From Imperialibacter sp965651695 (GTDB lineage Bacteria > Bacteroidota > Bacteroidia > Cytophagales > Cyclobacteriaceae), in the NCBI GenBank assembly GCA_965651695.1, contig CBFGTI010000010.1, positions 4,058 to 68,057 on the forward strand: a DNA stretch of 64,000 nt. Direction: 5' to 3'. The notes below the pieces were generated by a model, which saw only the letters and a program-made list of their open reading frames with translations, searched no databases and was not told the DNA's origin. Both the position numbers and the translations under genes were made by a program. This document shows, in pieces, positions 32,682 to 41,697 of the stretch (its first letter is position 1; the number at the start of each line of letters is the position of its first letter).

Positions 32682-35600
32682 CTAGCGTTTGCCCCAACCG
32701 CCTCCCCCCGGGGTCTCCACTACTATTGCTTCCCCTGTAGTCAGGTCGGCGGCGTCTATGCCCTTCAGCAGGGTTGTCTCACCAGCAGCATTTTCGATCC
32801 ACTGGTTGCCAGTAACTCCTGCATAGCCACCCTCCATGCCAAATGGCTTTTCTACCCGATGCTGCGAAAGTATAGTGAGCTGTACCGGCTCAGTAAAACG
32901 CAATTTGCGCACTACGCCATTTCCACCCCTCCATTTTCCGTCGCCTCCCGACTGCTGGCGTATGCTAAATTCCTCTACCTGCACGGGGTACCGCCATTCC
33001 ATTATTTCCGGATCGGTGATCCGTGTATTCGTCATATGATGGTGCACGGCGTCTGCGCCATCATAACCCGGACCCGCACCGGTTCCACCGCATATCGTTT
33101 CGTAGTAGCCGAAGTTGTCATTGCCAAAAAGCAGGTTGTTCATAGTGCCCTGGCTGCACGCCGAAAGTCCAAAAGCCTTTACCAGCGTATCCACTAATCG
33201 CTGACTTACTTCCGTATTTCCACCCACCACCGCGGGGCACTGTGCCGGGTCGGGTGGAAACGGCGGATTGAGCATGCCTTCAGGTAGAAGTATGCTCACC
33301 CGCTTCATTATTCCTTCATTCAGGGGAATATTTTCATTTATTAAAAGTCGCAGCACATAAATAACCGCGCTTCTCACGATAGCCGGCGTGGCATTTAAAT
33401 TCCCCCGGTGCACCGAAGCCGAGCCGGCAAAATTTACCTCAAGGCAGTCTGCCCTTCTTTCTATCCTTACATTTATTTTACTGCCATCATCCAGCGCTTC
33501 TTCTGCCTGCAGTTTGCCCGATTTAAGTGAGGCAAGTTTTTCCCACAGCTTTTCGTGCGAATACTGCTTTAGCATGCCCATATGGTGAAGAACTTTCTGT
33601 AGCCCTTCTTTCTCGCACAGGTTTTTTAAAGCCGACTGGCCAACCACGATCGCCGACAGTGCGGCATTAAGGTCGGCCCGGTTTTCGGGCAAAGCCCTGG
33701 TAGGATAGGGTGCGGAAAGCAACACCTCCTCGATTTTTTCCCATTGCGGCACCCCGCCTTTCACGAGCAGCATAGGGTAAATCACCACACCTTCTTCGGC
33801 CAGGTTTTTTGCGTCGGGTGGCATAGAGCCAGGCCTTTTTCCGCCCAACTCCGAGTGATGTGCCCTGTTTGCAACATAGCCAACGAGCTGGTTGTTGATA
33901 AAAACCGGCGCAATAAGCGTAATGTCGGGCAGGTGGGAGCCACCGAATCCCGGGTGGTTGGTAACGGCCACATCTCCTGGCGTCAGCGGAAGTGCTTCAA
34001 GCACCTTTCGTACACAGAGGCCCAAGCCGCCGAGGTGAACGGGGATATGCGGGGCATTTACTACCAGCTCCCCGTCGGCATCCAGCAAGGCACAGGAAAA
34101 ATCAAGCCGCTCTTTTATATTGACAGAAAAAGCAGTACGCATTAGCAGCGCTCCCATTTCTTCGGCAATACCCCGGAAGCGGTTGGTAAAGAGCTCTAAA
34201 GCAACAGTCTCATGCAACTCAGCAGCCCTGGGTTCCACAGTTGTCGAAGTTTTCTTAACGATGGCATTCAGGTCGCCTGTAAAAAACGCCTCCCAATTCT
34301 CTGCCACCCACATGGTGGAGGTATGAGAAGCCACCAGCGCAGGTCCTGCAATCAATGCCCCCGGCCTTAGTGCGTCCCAATCAAACAAGCCAGCTTTTAC
34401 CCTCCGTCCGTTCGAGAAAATCTCCCCGAGGCGAGTGGTTTCAGGAGAATAAGCCGGCAACGTTGTATGTGCTTCTTCTCTCCGCTCTTTTTTTCCTGAT
34501 ACTTTTACTGCTATTGACTCCACCTCTATCTCTCTGTCTGTCACCCAATGGCCAAACAGCTGTCGGTATTTTTCTTCGAAGGTGGTGCTAAGTGTCGCGT
34601 AGTTGTGCGATTCAACTTCAATTACGGCGTCTTGGCCGCGAAAGCGAAGGTATGCGGCAGCGAATGTCACCTCTGTATCCATTACACCCTCCCTGGCCAA
34701 CAGTTCGGTTGCGCCGGCAGTGAGCTCATCTATTATCTGCCCATAGCTATTCTTTAGTTGTACAAGCGGTAGCAGCACCTGCCTGCTCATTATTCGCTCC
34801 TCCACGGCTTTTCCGATGCCAAAAGCACTGAGCAGGCCAGCATCATAAGGCACAATAATCTTTTTTATGTCCAGCAACTCAGCAATGGCACACGCATGCT
34901 GGCCACCGGCACCTCCGAAAGCTAAAAGCGCATGGGCGGAAGGGTCAAAACCCTTGCGGGTAGAAATTCCCGTAATAGCCTCTGCCATTCGTTCATTAGC
35001 AATCTGCAGGTACCCCTCAAGAAGCCTTTCGGGGTTCGGAATCTGCCCTGTAGCTTGTTTGATTTTCTCCAGCTGCTCGTCAAAACGTTTTTCTGCCTCC
35101 TGTTTTTCGAGGGGAATGCCAAACCGTTGCTCGTCTACCCTGCCCAGCAGCAAATTGACGTCGGTAATTGTAAGCGGGCCGCCGGCACCATAGCAAGCCG
35201 GTCCCGGATAAGCCCCGGCGCTCTCGGGGCCAACCCGCAGCTTAAGGCCGTCGAAACTGCATATTGAGCCCCCGCCGGCCGCCACAGTTTCTACTGCAAC
35301 AGAAGGCGACGCTATTTTTACCGATCCCACCTCACACTCGAAGCGGTAATCGGGTTTGCCGGCATAGCGGCTTACGTCGGTGCTGGTGCCTCCCATATCA
35401 AGTGTGAGGATCTGATCTTCGCCGCAGGCCACTGCAATTTCGGCAGCCCCGATTACACCGCCGGCCGGCCCGCTCAGCAGGCTGTCTTTAGCATAAAACT
35501 CGCTGGCTTCGGCCAGGCCACCGGCGCTTGTCATTACCTTTAGCTTGTTGCCGCCAAGTTTTTTTTTGACCTCCATCAAATAGCGGCTCAGCAAGGGATT

Positions 35601-36455
35601 AAGGTAGGCATCGGCCACAGTTGTTTCGGCCCGGGGGAGGAGCTTGATGGCAGGAAACAGCTGAGAGGATATCGATTTGAATGGAATGCCCAGCTCGTCG
35701 CACAGGCTGGCAACCACCAACTCGTGCACCGGATTTTTATAGGCATTTAAAAAAGAAACCGCCACCGCCTCAACGCCCCGCTCCAGAAGACCCAAAAGGC
35801 AGCTCCTTACGTGTTCCACATCAATTGCAGTTATAATACCGCCGGTGGGGCTTACTCTTTCTGTAATTTCAATTACCTCATGATAAATGGGCAGCGGTTT
35901 CTCGATTTTCAGGGTAAAGATATCGGGCCGCTGCTGTGTGCCGATCGATATGAGGTCTTTAAACCCTTTCGTTACCAGCCAGGCTGTTTTTGCGCCTTTT
36001 CTTTCCAATAAGGCATTGGTGCCCTTTGTAGTGCCCAACCGCATATCCATGGGTGGTAATTCGGCCGAAAGGGGGGTTTCGGTAACAAGCCTTGCGGCAA
36101 GTACGGGTGCCTCTTCACCGGCGCTAAGCTCAAAATCGAACGGGAAAGGGATGTGGTTTTCGATTGCGCGGGAAAGAGTAATGAGGCCTTCGGCGGGGTC
36201 GAAAGCGGTAACTTCAACTGCAGCATGGCTGTGCCCCAGTGCCACAAGCGTATACCCTTTAAGCACATCTGTCGTTACCGTTAAAGCATGGTCAATATAC
36301 AGTTTGTTTGGTGCGGACTTCGCCAATGCTTTGCCCCGCAGCCTGCTGCTGCTAAGCACCTTTACTCTTTTAATTGCACCATCCGGAGTTTTGGCGAGGC
36401 AATCGGTGAACGTGCCCCCGGTGTCGACCCAGACTTTCCACTTTTTTCCCATCAA
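32682..36455 (-). CDS. 5-oxoprolinase / hydantoinase A–B fusion (ATP-hydrolysing)
   Basis: A 1257-residue fusion. The HyuA half (about 1-690) has VDTGGTFTDCLA at residues 10-21, GTTKGTNALLE (about 141) and the acetate-kinase/Hsp70-like LTLDMGGTSTDVS (about 350). The HyuB half (about 715-1257) has FRGIAEEMGALLMRTAFSVN, VTNHPGFGGSHLPD and a C-terminal VVETPGGGGWGKR tail. In animals and fungi this fusion is 5-oxoprolinase, which opens 5-oxo-L-proline to glutamate; bacterial relatives include hydantoinases and acetone carboxylase subunits. No transporter or partner gene is adjacent, so 5-oxoproline clearance is the simplest reading. Reading frame intact. Confidence 0.88.
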   Translation of the reverse strand: MMGKKWKVWVDTGGTFTDCLAKTPDGAIKRVKVLSSSRLRGKALAKSAPNKLYIDHALTVTTDVLKGYTLVALGHSHAAVEVTAFDPAEGLITLSRAIENHIPFPFDFELSAGEEAPVLAARLVTETPLSAELPPMDMRLGTTKGTNALLERKGAKTAWLVTKGFKDLISIGTQQRPDIFTLKIEKPLPIYHEVIEITERVSPTGGIITAIDVEHVRSCLLGLLERGVEAVAVSFLNAYKNPVHELVVASLCDELGIPFKSISSQLFPAIKLLPRAETTVADAYLNPLLSRYLMEVKKKLGGNKLKVMTSAGGLAEASEFYAKDSLLSGPAGGVIGAAEIAVACGEDQILTLDMGGTSTDVSRYAGKPDYRFECEVGSVKIASPSVAVETVAAGGGSICSFDGLKLRVGPESAGAYPGPACYGAGGPLTITDVNLLLGRVDEQRFGIPLEKQEAEKRFDEQLEKIKQATGQIPNPERLLEGYLQIANERMAEAITGISTRKGFDPSAHALLAFGGAGGQHACAIAELLDIKKIIVPYDAGLLSAFGIGKAVEERIMSRQVLLPLVQLKNSYGQIIDELTAGATELLAREGVMDTEVTFAAAYLRFRGQDAVIEVESHNYATLSTTFEEKYRQLFGHWVTDREIEVESIAVKVSGKKERREEAHTTLPAYSPETTRLGEIFSNGRRVKAGLFDWDALRPGALIAGPALVASHTSTMWVAENWEAFFTGDLNAIVKKTSTTVEPRAAELHETVALELFTNRFRGIAEEMGALLMRTAFSVNIKERLDFSCALLDADGELVVNAPHIPVHLGGLGLCVRKVLEALPLTPGDVAVTNHPGFGGSHLPDITLIAPVFINNQLVGYVANRAHHSELGGKRPGSMPPDAKNLAEEGVVIYPMLLVKGGVPQWEKIEEVLLSAPYPTRALPENRADLNAALSAIVVGQSALKNLCEKEGLQKVLHHMGMLKQYSHEKLWEKLASLKSGKLQAEEALDDGSKINVRIERRADCLEVNFAGSASVHRGNLNATPAIVRSAVIYVLRLLINENIPLNEGIMKRVSILLPEGMLNPPFPPDPAQCPAVVGGNTEVSQRLVDTLVKAFGLSACSQGTMNNLLFGNDNFGYYETICGGTGAGPGYDGADAVHHHMTNTRITDPEIMEWRYPVQVEEFSIRQQSGGDGKWRGGNGVVRKLRFTEPVQLTILSQHRVEKPFGMEGGYAGVTGNQWIENAAGETTLLKGIDAADLTTGEAIVVETPGGGGWGKR

Positions 36456-36540
36456 CTTGTTTTTAACTTCGGAAAGCTAACGAACCCCCGGCATCTTCAC
36501 AATTGTAAGTTTGCAGTCCATTTTCCACGCTTTTAAACAT

Positions 36541-36576
36541 TTTGCTGCTTCCAAACAAAACGCCTCTGTATTTTTG
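36541..36576 (+). promoter_or_regulatory. Candidate promoter for the NRDE gene
   Basis: TTTG at 36541-36544 and a perfect TATTTTTG (TAnnTTTG) at 36569-36576, spaced by 24 bases, lie 24 bases upstream of the ATG at 36601. Confidence 0.5.
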
Positions 36577-36600
36577 TATCAAAACAAGAAATAAAACCTA

Positions 36601-37365
36601 ATGTGCCTCATATCTTTTGCCTGGAAACATCACCCCCTTTACAAGCTCATATTAGTGGCAAACCGCGACGAGTTTTACGATCGCCCTACAGCGCCCCTTG
36701 GCTACTGGCACGACCGGCCGGAAATTTTGGGTGGCCGTGATTTAAAGGAAGGCGGCACCTGGATGGGGATGCACAGGTCGGGCAGGTTTACCGCCGTAAC
36801 CAACCATAGGGACATAGCTAACCTTAAGGCCGTGGCTCCTTCCCGCGGCAAGCTTACAACCGATTTTCTCAGTGGCTCAGTATCTTCCCAAGAGTTTTTC
36901 GATAGTATTAAATCGGATCTGAAGAAGTATAATGGATTTAACCTGCTGACGATGGAAAACGAGGGCCTTTTTTATTTCAACAATATTGAGCCTGAGTTAA
37001 AGGAAATTAGCCCCGGGATTTATGGACTGTCTAACTCGGTGCTGGATACCCCCTGGCCCAAGGTGCAGAAGGTTAAAGCGCTTTTCTCAAGTTCAATTGC
37101 CAGGGAAAAGATCGACGCCGAAGAAATGCTGGCGTGGATGTGCGACGGCGAGGTGGCAGCCGACGATCTGCTTCCCGATACAGGGGTTGGGCTCGAGTTG
37201 GAAAGAAAGCTTTCGGCAATGTGCATTAATACCGATAACTATGGAACCGGCTGCACCACCCTGGTTACTATATCGTATAGCGGCGAAGTACATTATATTG
37301 AGCGCACATACGCCCGGGGCGGGAGGAAAGAAGGTACTGTGGTAATAAAATTCAAAATTGGGTAA
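36601..37365 (+). CDS. NRDE family protein (TANGO2 homologue)
   Basis: A 254-residue protein opening MCLISFAWKHHPLYKLILVA then NRDEFYDRPTAPLGYW; the NRDE motif and Cys2 define the family. The N-terminal Cys would be exposed after Met removal, as in Ntn-hydrolases. GGRDLKEGGTWMGMHRSGRF and AVTNHRD follow as expected. The human homologue TANGO2 is linked to metabolic crises, and haem or lipid handling has been proposed; bacterial function is unclear. It has its own promoter-like sequence and no close operon partner (next gene 133 bases on). Confidence 0.88.
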   Translation: MCLISFAWKHHPLYKLILVANRDEFYDRPTAPLGYWHDRPEILGGRDLKEGGTWMGMHRSGRFTAVTNHRDIANLKAVAPSRGKLTTDFLSGSVSSQEFFDSIKSDLKKYNGFNLLTMENEGLFYFNNIEPELKEISPGIYGLSNSVLDTPWPKVQKVKALFSSSIAREKIDAEEMLAWMCDGEVAADDLLPDTGVGLELERKLSAMCINTDNYGTGCTTLVTISYSGEVHYIERTYARGGRKEGTVVIKFKIG

Positions 37366-37498
37366 AATATCCTTTTTCGATGGTTGTATCCCCATAAAAG
37401 CCGGAACAGATATAAAAAGCAGAGAAAAAGAAATTTTGAAAACGCTTTTATTGTTAGCAATTTCGAGCATTCATTAACCCACAAAATACCCGAATAAA

Positions 37499-39052
37499 AT
37501 GATAGCGGTAGAAGACAAATACGGAATAGCCGAAGCGCTGAAACAACTTGGAATAGAAGAGACTAACCTCGGTTCGTCTACCGGCAACAGCTGGCTCAGA
37601 TCGGGCGGTGAACGAATTAAAAGTGTGTCGCCGGCTGATGGCCTTGAAATAGCGGGTGTGGAAGCCGCTTCACAAGCAACTTACGAGCAGGTAATAAGTA
37701 CAGCCCAGGAAGCTTTCAAAAGCTGGAGGCTTGTGCCGGCGCCGCAGCGCGGTGAGATTGTGCGCCAGATCGGCGACGAGCTGAGGAAGCACAAGGCGCA
37801 TCTTGGAAAACTTGTTTCTTATGAAATGGGGAAGTCGTACCAGGAGGGCCTGGGCGAAGTGCAGGAAATGATCGACATCTGCGATTTTGCCGTGGGGCTT
37901 TCCCGCCAGTTGTACGGGCTCACTATGCACTCAGAACGACCCGGCCACAGGATGTACGAACAATGGCATCCGCTTGGCATTGTGGGAATCATCTCTGCAT
38001 TCAATTTTCCTGTGGCGGTATGGAGCTGGAACAGCATGATTGCCTGGATATGTGGCGACGTATGCGTGTGGAAACCTTCGGAGAAAACACCGGTTACGGC
38101 TATCGCCTGCCAGAAAATAGCCGCAGAGGTATTTAAAAGAAACAAGCTGCCTGAGGGAATAAGCGGATTGATAGTTGGCGACTATCGCATTGGCGAGCTG
38201 ATGTCGGCCGATGCAAGAGTTCCGCTGGTATCGGCTACAGGCTCTACCCGAATGGGCAAAAAAGTGGGGGAAGCTGTGGGCAAACGCCTCGGCAGGGCAT
38301 TGCTGGAGCTTGGCGGCAACAATGCCATCATAGTTTCGCAATATGCAAATCTCGACATCGCGGTGCGAGCGGCGGTTTTTGGTGCTGTGGGTACGGCCGG
38401 CCAAAGATGCACCACCACCAGAAGGCTTATTGTGCACGACAGCATTTTCGATGAAATGAAAAGCAGGCTGAGCAAAGCCTACAGCCAATTGAAGATCGGC
38501 AACCCGCTGGATGAATCTAACCACGTGGGGCCGCTAATTGATTCTCTGGCTGTAGAGGGCTACTTGAAAGCCATTGAAGAAGTTAAAAAAGAAGGTGGTA
38601 AAACCGTTGTGGAAGGTGGTGTGCTTACAGGCGAGGGTTATGAATCGGGCTGCTATGTAAAGCCTGCTATCTACGAGGTAAAAAACAGCTTCAAAATTGT
38701 ACAGCACGAGACCTTTGCGCCGATTCTTTACCTGATCCGGTACAACGATATTGCGGAGGCTATTGCCCTGCAAAATGGTGTTCCGCAAGGGCTGTCGTCG
38801 GCCATTCTTACCGACAACCTTATGGAAGCCGAGCAGTTTCTTTCCCATGCAGGGAGCGACTGCGGCATAGCAAACGTAAACATTGGTACCTCGGGTGCTG
38901 AAATAGGAGGTGCTTTTGGCGGTGAAAAGGAAACTGGCGGTGGCCGTGAGTCGGGCTCCGATGCGTGGAAGGCCTATATGAGAAGGCAAACCAATACCAT
39001 CAACTACAGTGCTCAGCTCCCGCTTGCGCAAGGGATTAAATTTGATCTTTGA
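37499..39052 (+). CDS. Aldehyde dehydrogenase, ALDH7 (alpha-aminoadipic semialdehyde dehydrogenase) type
   Basis: A 517-residue NAD(P)-dependent aldehyde dehydrogenase. IISAFNFPVAVWSWN (about 163-177) is the cofactor-binding loop, LELGGNNAII (about 274) carries the catalytic Glu, and GTAGQRCTTTRRL (about 299) has the nucleophilic Cys. ELGGNN with GTAGQRCTT is characteristic of antiquitin/ALDH7, which oxidises alpha-aminoadipic semialdehyde in lysine catabolism; this substrate is inferred from family only. It is monocistronic, ending at a strong terminator (39093-39116 stem). Confidence 0.9.
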   Translation: MIAVEDKYGIAEALKQLGIEETNLGSSTGNSWLRSGGERIKSVSPADGLEIAGVEAASQATYEQVISTAQEAFKSWRLVPAPQRGEIVRQIGDELRKHKAHLGKLVSYEMGKSYQEGLGEVQEMIDICDFAVGLSRQLYGLTMHSERPGHRMYEQWHPLGIVGIISAFNFPVAVWSWNSMIAWICGDVCVWKPSEKTPVTAIACQKIAAEVFKRNKLPEGISGLIVGDYRIGELMSADARVPLVSATGSTRMGKKVGEAVGKRLGRALLELGGNNAIIVSQYANLDIAVRAAVFGAVGTAGQRCTTTRRLIVHDSIFDEMKSRLSKAYSQLKIGNPLDESNHVGPLIDSLAVEGYLKAIEEVKKEGGKTVVEGGVLTGEGYESGCYVKPAIYEVKNSFKIVQHETFAPILYLIRYNDIAEAIALQNGVPQGLSSAILTDNLMEAEQFLSHAGSDCGIANVNIGTSGAEIGGAFGGEKETGGGRESGSDAWKAYMRRQTNTINYSAQLPLAQGIKFDL

Positions 39053-39092
39053 TATACTATTTGTTAAAAATTCATTAAACTTCTGAAGATTT

Positions 39093-39121
39093 TTGCCCGA
39101 AAGCACTTTCGGGCAATATTT
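39093..39121 (+). terminator. Intrinsic terminator after the ALDH7 gene
   Basis: Perfect 11-bp stem TTGCCCGAAAG / CTTTCGGGCAA, followed by a TATTTTC tail. It isolates the aldehyde dehydrogenase gene from the response-regulator gene, which starts 18 bases later. Confidence 0.8.
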
Positions 39122-39138
39122 TCAACTTATTTTTATGT

Positions 39139-39558
39139 ATGGCAGCAAATGTATCCACCCGATTCAATGCAGTGATGCTGATAGACGATAATGAGATTGA
39201 CAACCTCATTAATCAGAAGATGATAGAAGCTTCAGCACTCTCCGAAAATATTTACGTTCATACTGGAGCAAAAAGCGCCATTGAATTTCTTCGAAACATC
39301 GAAAAGCTTGGAAAAACAGGGCATCCTATCCTTCCTGAGGTGATTTTTTTGGATATAGATATGCCACTGATGGATGGATTTCAGTTTCTTGATGAATTCG
39401 AAAAGCTGGGAGCGCAAACCAAAGGGATTTGCAACATTGTTATGCTTACATCGTCCATTAATCCGCAGGACGTAAATAAGTCTAAAAAATATAACTACGT
39501 AAAAAAATACATCAACAAGCCGCTCACGCAGGATACCCTCGATAAAATCAAGTTTTAA
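39139..39558 (+). CDS. Single-domain response regulator (CheY/Rcp1-like)
   Basis: A 139-residue receiver domain with no output domain. MLIDDNEIDN (Asp 16/17) is the acidic pocket, FLDIDMPLMDGF holds the phospho-acceptor Asp 72, VMLTSS the conserved Thr, and KYINKPL the conserved Lys. Receivers of this type in Bacteroidetes usually relay signals from hybrid or phytochrome-like histidine kinases, but none is nearby. Its stop codon overlaps by 4 bases the stop of the convergent 485-residue gene, so transcription of one could interfere with the other. Confidence 0.9.
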   Translation: MAANVSTRFNAVMLIDDNEIDNLINQKMIEASALSENIYVHTGAKSAIEFLRNIEKLGKTGHPILPEVIFLDIDMPLMDGFQFLDEFEKLGAQTKGICNIVMLTSSINPQDVNKSKKYNYVKKYINKPLTQDTLDKIKF

Positions 39559-41012
39559 ACGACGGTAATGTTGCTTAGATCTGACACAAATTTTTCGTCG
39601 AGCTTTATCAGCGTGGTTGGTGCATAGATTTTGATCTTTGCCGAGTTAAATTTGTTAATCAGCGACGAAATCTTTTCCTCCTTCTGCTTTTTAGCTTCAC
39701 TTGTGGCCACTTTTAGTATTTTGTTGAAGACAACGAGGTGGTCGATATTTTCTTTGCCCAACAACCTTATTTGCCGCTGCACGCTGTTCATAAGTTGGTT
39801 GAACAAATCGTAGTCGCCCATGAGGCAGTATTGGAGCGCAAGCACCGATTTTATCTCCAGCTGGGCCAGCGGATATTTTTTGAGGCTGTTTTCATTGAGG
39901 AAGTTATTAATCCATTTGGCAGCTTCCTCGTAGTTCGACGCGTAGTAGCAGCTAAGCGCCCGGTAGGTTATGTAGGTGATGCTGGATGCCACACTTAGCG
40001 GGTTCATTTCATATTCAGCAAAGAGCACCTTATTTTCTTCTTCCAGCGTTTGCTCTGTTTTGAGGCGAAGCGCCCGTTTCAGCTTTGTTATTAAAAACAG
40101 CGGCGGAAAAGTGAAGCTGCTGTAGTTGGTTAGCAGCGAAGAGGCAGCATCGTTCACTTCGTCGTAAAACTCTTCGGCTTTTTTATACAGCTGATAATGA
40201 TCGTAGTATTCGAACTTCAGGAAATCGAACAAAATAGTGAGGTGATGATAAATCGTATCCTGCGTGTAAACGGAGAAATAGCTTTCTACTTTTCGAAGAA
40301 TATCTTCAATGGCCTCCTCCTCCTGGTCCATTTCGTTTTCGCCGCCATCCACAAATAGCCTGTGGAAAATGCTCACAGCCGATTTGTACACATATAGTCG
40401 GTGAGAATCGTGCAGCGCACTCACATTGGTGAGCTCTTTTAGCATATAGCCGAGGCCCATTTTCGAGATGTCGTCTCCAGCGAGAAAATACTCTCCATAA
40501 TTTCGGAAGTAGTCGGACAAGATGTCTTCGGCTTTGTCGGTGGCCAACATAAATGCCACGTGCCGGTTGTAAAGTTGCGAGTAACCGTACTGGTCGGGAG
40601 AATTCACATTCAGCCTTTTCAGGTATTTGTACACTACGGTTAGCTCCGAAGAGAGGTCATAGTCAATTAGCTCTTTTTCAAGCTTTTTTAACGTGGCAAG
40701 CGCAATAGCCCGTTTTTTTGTAAAGATAATGTCGTTTATACTGGCAACTTTCTTGAGAATATCCGTGCGGGGGTTTTCCATCTGCTCAACCAGGTATTCT
40801 TCTATTTTCTGGTTAAGCCGCGACCTCAATGTATAATAGGCGTTGGGGTTTACTCCCAACTCTTCCATTATTTTATTGTCGCCGAGATTTCTTTCTCTTA
40901 TGGCTTTCAGCAAATAGGCCGATTTTTCAGCCGCACTTTCATTGAGGCTATTATATATAGCTTGATAGTCTTTGTCAGAGAGTTGTTTAATAATGTTCTT
41001 AAGCTTTGCCAT
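39555..41012 (-). CDS. Uncharacterised alpha-helical protein, TPR-like
   Basis: A 485-residue protein I cannot place in a named family. It has no signal peptide or membrane helix. Nearly all of it is predicted helical by eye, with repeated aromatic/alanine-rich helix pairs resembling TPR units (for example YITYRALSCYYASNYEEAAK, YPLAQLEIKSVLALQYCLM). The N-terminal third is basic (KLKNIIKQLSDKDYQAIYN, RSRLNQKIEEYL). It may be a scaffolding or signalling adaptor. A TAATTTTTG promoter-like box lies just upstream of its ATG. Its 3' end overlaps the response-regulator gene tail to tail. Confidence 0.7.
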   Translation of the reverse strand: MAKLKNIIKQLSDKDYQAIYNSLNESAAEKSAYLLKAIRERNLGDNKIMEELGVNPNAYYTLRSRLNQKIEEYLVEQMENPRTDILKKVASINDIIFTKKRAIALATLKKLEKELIDYDLSSELTVVYKYLKRLNVNSPDQYGYSQLYNRHVAFMLATDKAEDILSDYFRNYGEYFLAGDDISKMGLGYMLKELTNVSALHDSHRLYVYKSAVSIFHRLFVDGGENEMDQEEEAIEDILRKVESYFSVYTQDTIYHHLTILFDFLKFEYYDHYQLYKKAEEFYDEVNDAASSLLTNYSSFTFPPLFLITKLKRALRLKTEQTLEEENKVLFAEYEMNPLSVASSITYITYRALSCYYASNYEEAAKWINNFLNENSLKKYPLAQLEIKSVLALQYCLMGDYDLFNQLMNSVQRQIRLLGKENIDHLVVFNKILKVATSEAKKQKEEKISSLINKFNSAKIKIYAPTTLIKLDEKFVSDLSNITVV

Positions 41013-41697
41013 TGTGTGCCATTTAACAAAAATTAAATTACTGAATTTAACATAGTTTCGCTACAGCCATTTCTATAATTAACTTCTAAAGGTGAGATTT
41101 TGAGATCTTCTCTCAATCCGCATGATTAACCGGTGGTTTGTTCATCTTAAATATGTAAATAATTAAAGTAGGTAACAATTAAAAATCCGGCAGGGACTGT
41201 AATACAGTAGCGTTTTCACGTCGGTTGGTTGTTAATTGCATATTCATTTAGTAGCAGAATTTTCGACTATAACGCAAAGGAGACGCTTCTAGCCTTTATG
41301 AGGGGCAAATAATGGATCATGCTACACGTATGAGGAAAAAACTGCCAGCACACATAATCGAATAACAAATAATCTCAAGTGTTCAGATGCCTGAACGCAG
41401 AAATCCGCATGTCGCCCATGGCGTTTGCTGCCTTCCACCTCCCCACGGCCTTGTGTCTCACGGGCCGTTAGCTGAGGTTTCCTGACTGCGCGCGAAAATG
41501 GATGTTACCAGAACTTAGCGTTGGTCTGAGGAGACTCAGACCAAGGAGAGGGCAGTGCTTGTTCCGACATCCTACATCTCCCATGGCTGCTTTTTGAAAT
41601 TGTTTGCTGTTGTTTGTAGCGGCTTTGAAGCTCGAAAAGCAAAAAAAAGGGCTTACTTTCTTGAAAGTAAGCCCTTTTATCATGACACGATATTTTT
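41013..41697. other. Long non-coding gap with a hairpin-rich block (candidate structured RNA or element remnant)
   Basis: No gene is supported in these 685 bases. The first 360 are AT-rich and featureless. From 41381 to 41544 there are four inverted repeats in a row: GTTCAG/CTGAAC (41381-41396, 4-base loop), CGCC/GGCG (41413-41423), ACGGCC/GGCCGT (41445-41468), and TTGGTCTGAG/CTCAGACCAA around GAGA (41521-41544). The last is a perfect 10-bp stem capped by a GNRA tetraloop if transcribed from the plus strand. The rho terminator follows at 41645-41678. Confidence 0.5.
41641..41678. terminator. Strong bidirectional terminator downstream of rho
   Basis: A perfect 16-bp inverted repeat, AAAAGGGCTTACTTTC / GAAAGTAAGCCCTTTT with two central bases, preceded by more A. 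On the minus strand it gives a stem plus U-run 20 bases beyond the rho stop. It would also stop plus-strand transcripts from the hairpin block. Confidence 0.93.

Noticed and set aside
41381..41544. CRISPR array in the hairpin-rich block
   Set aside because: The inverted repeats differ from one another and are not regularly spaced direct repeats.
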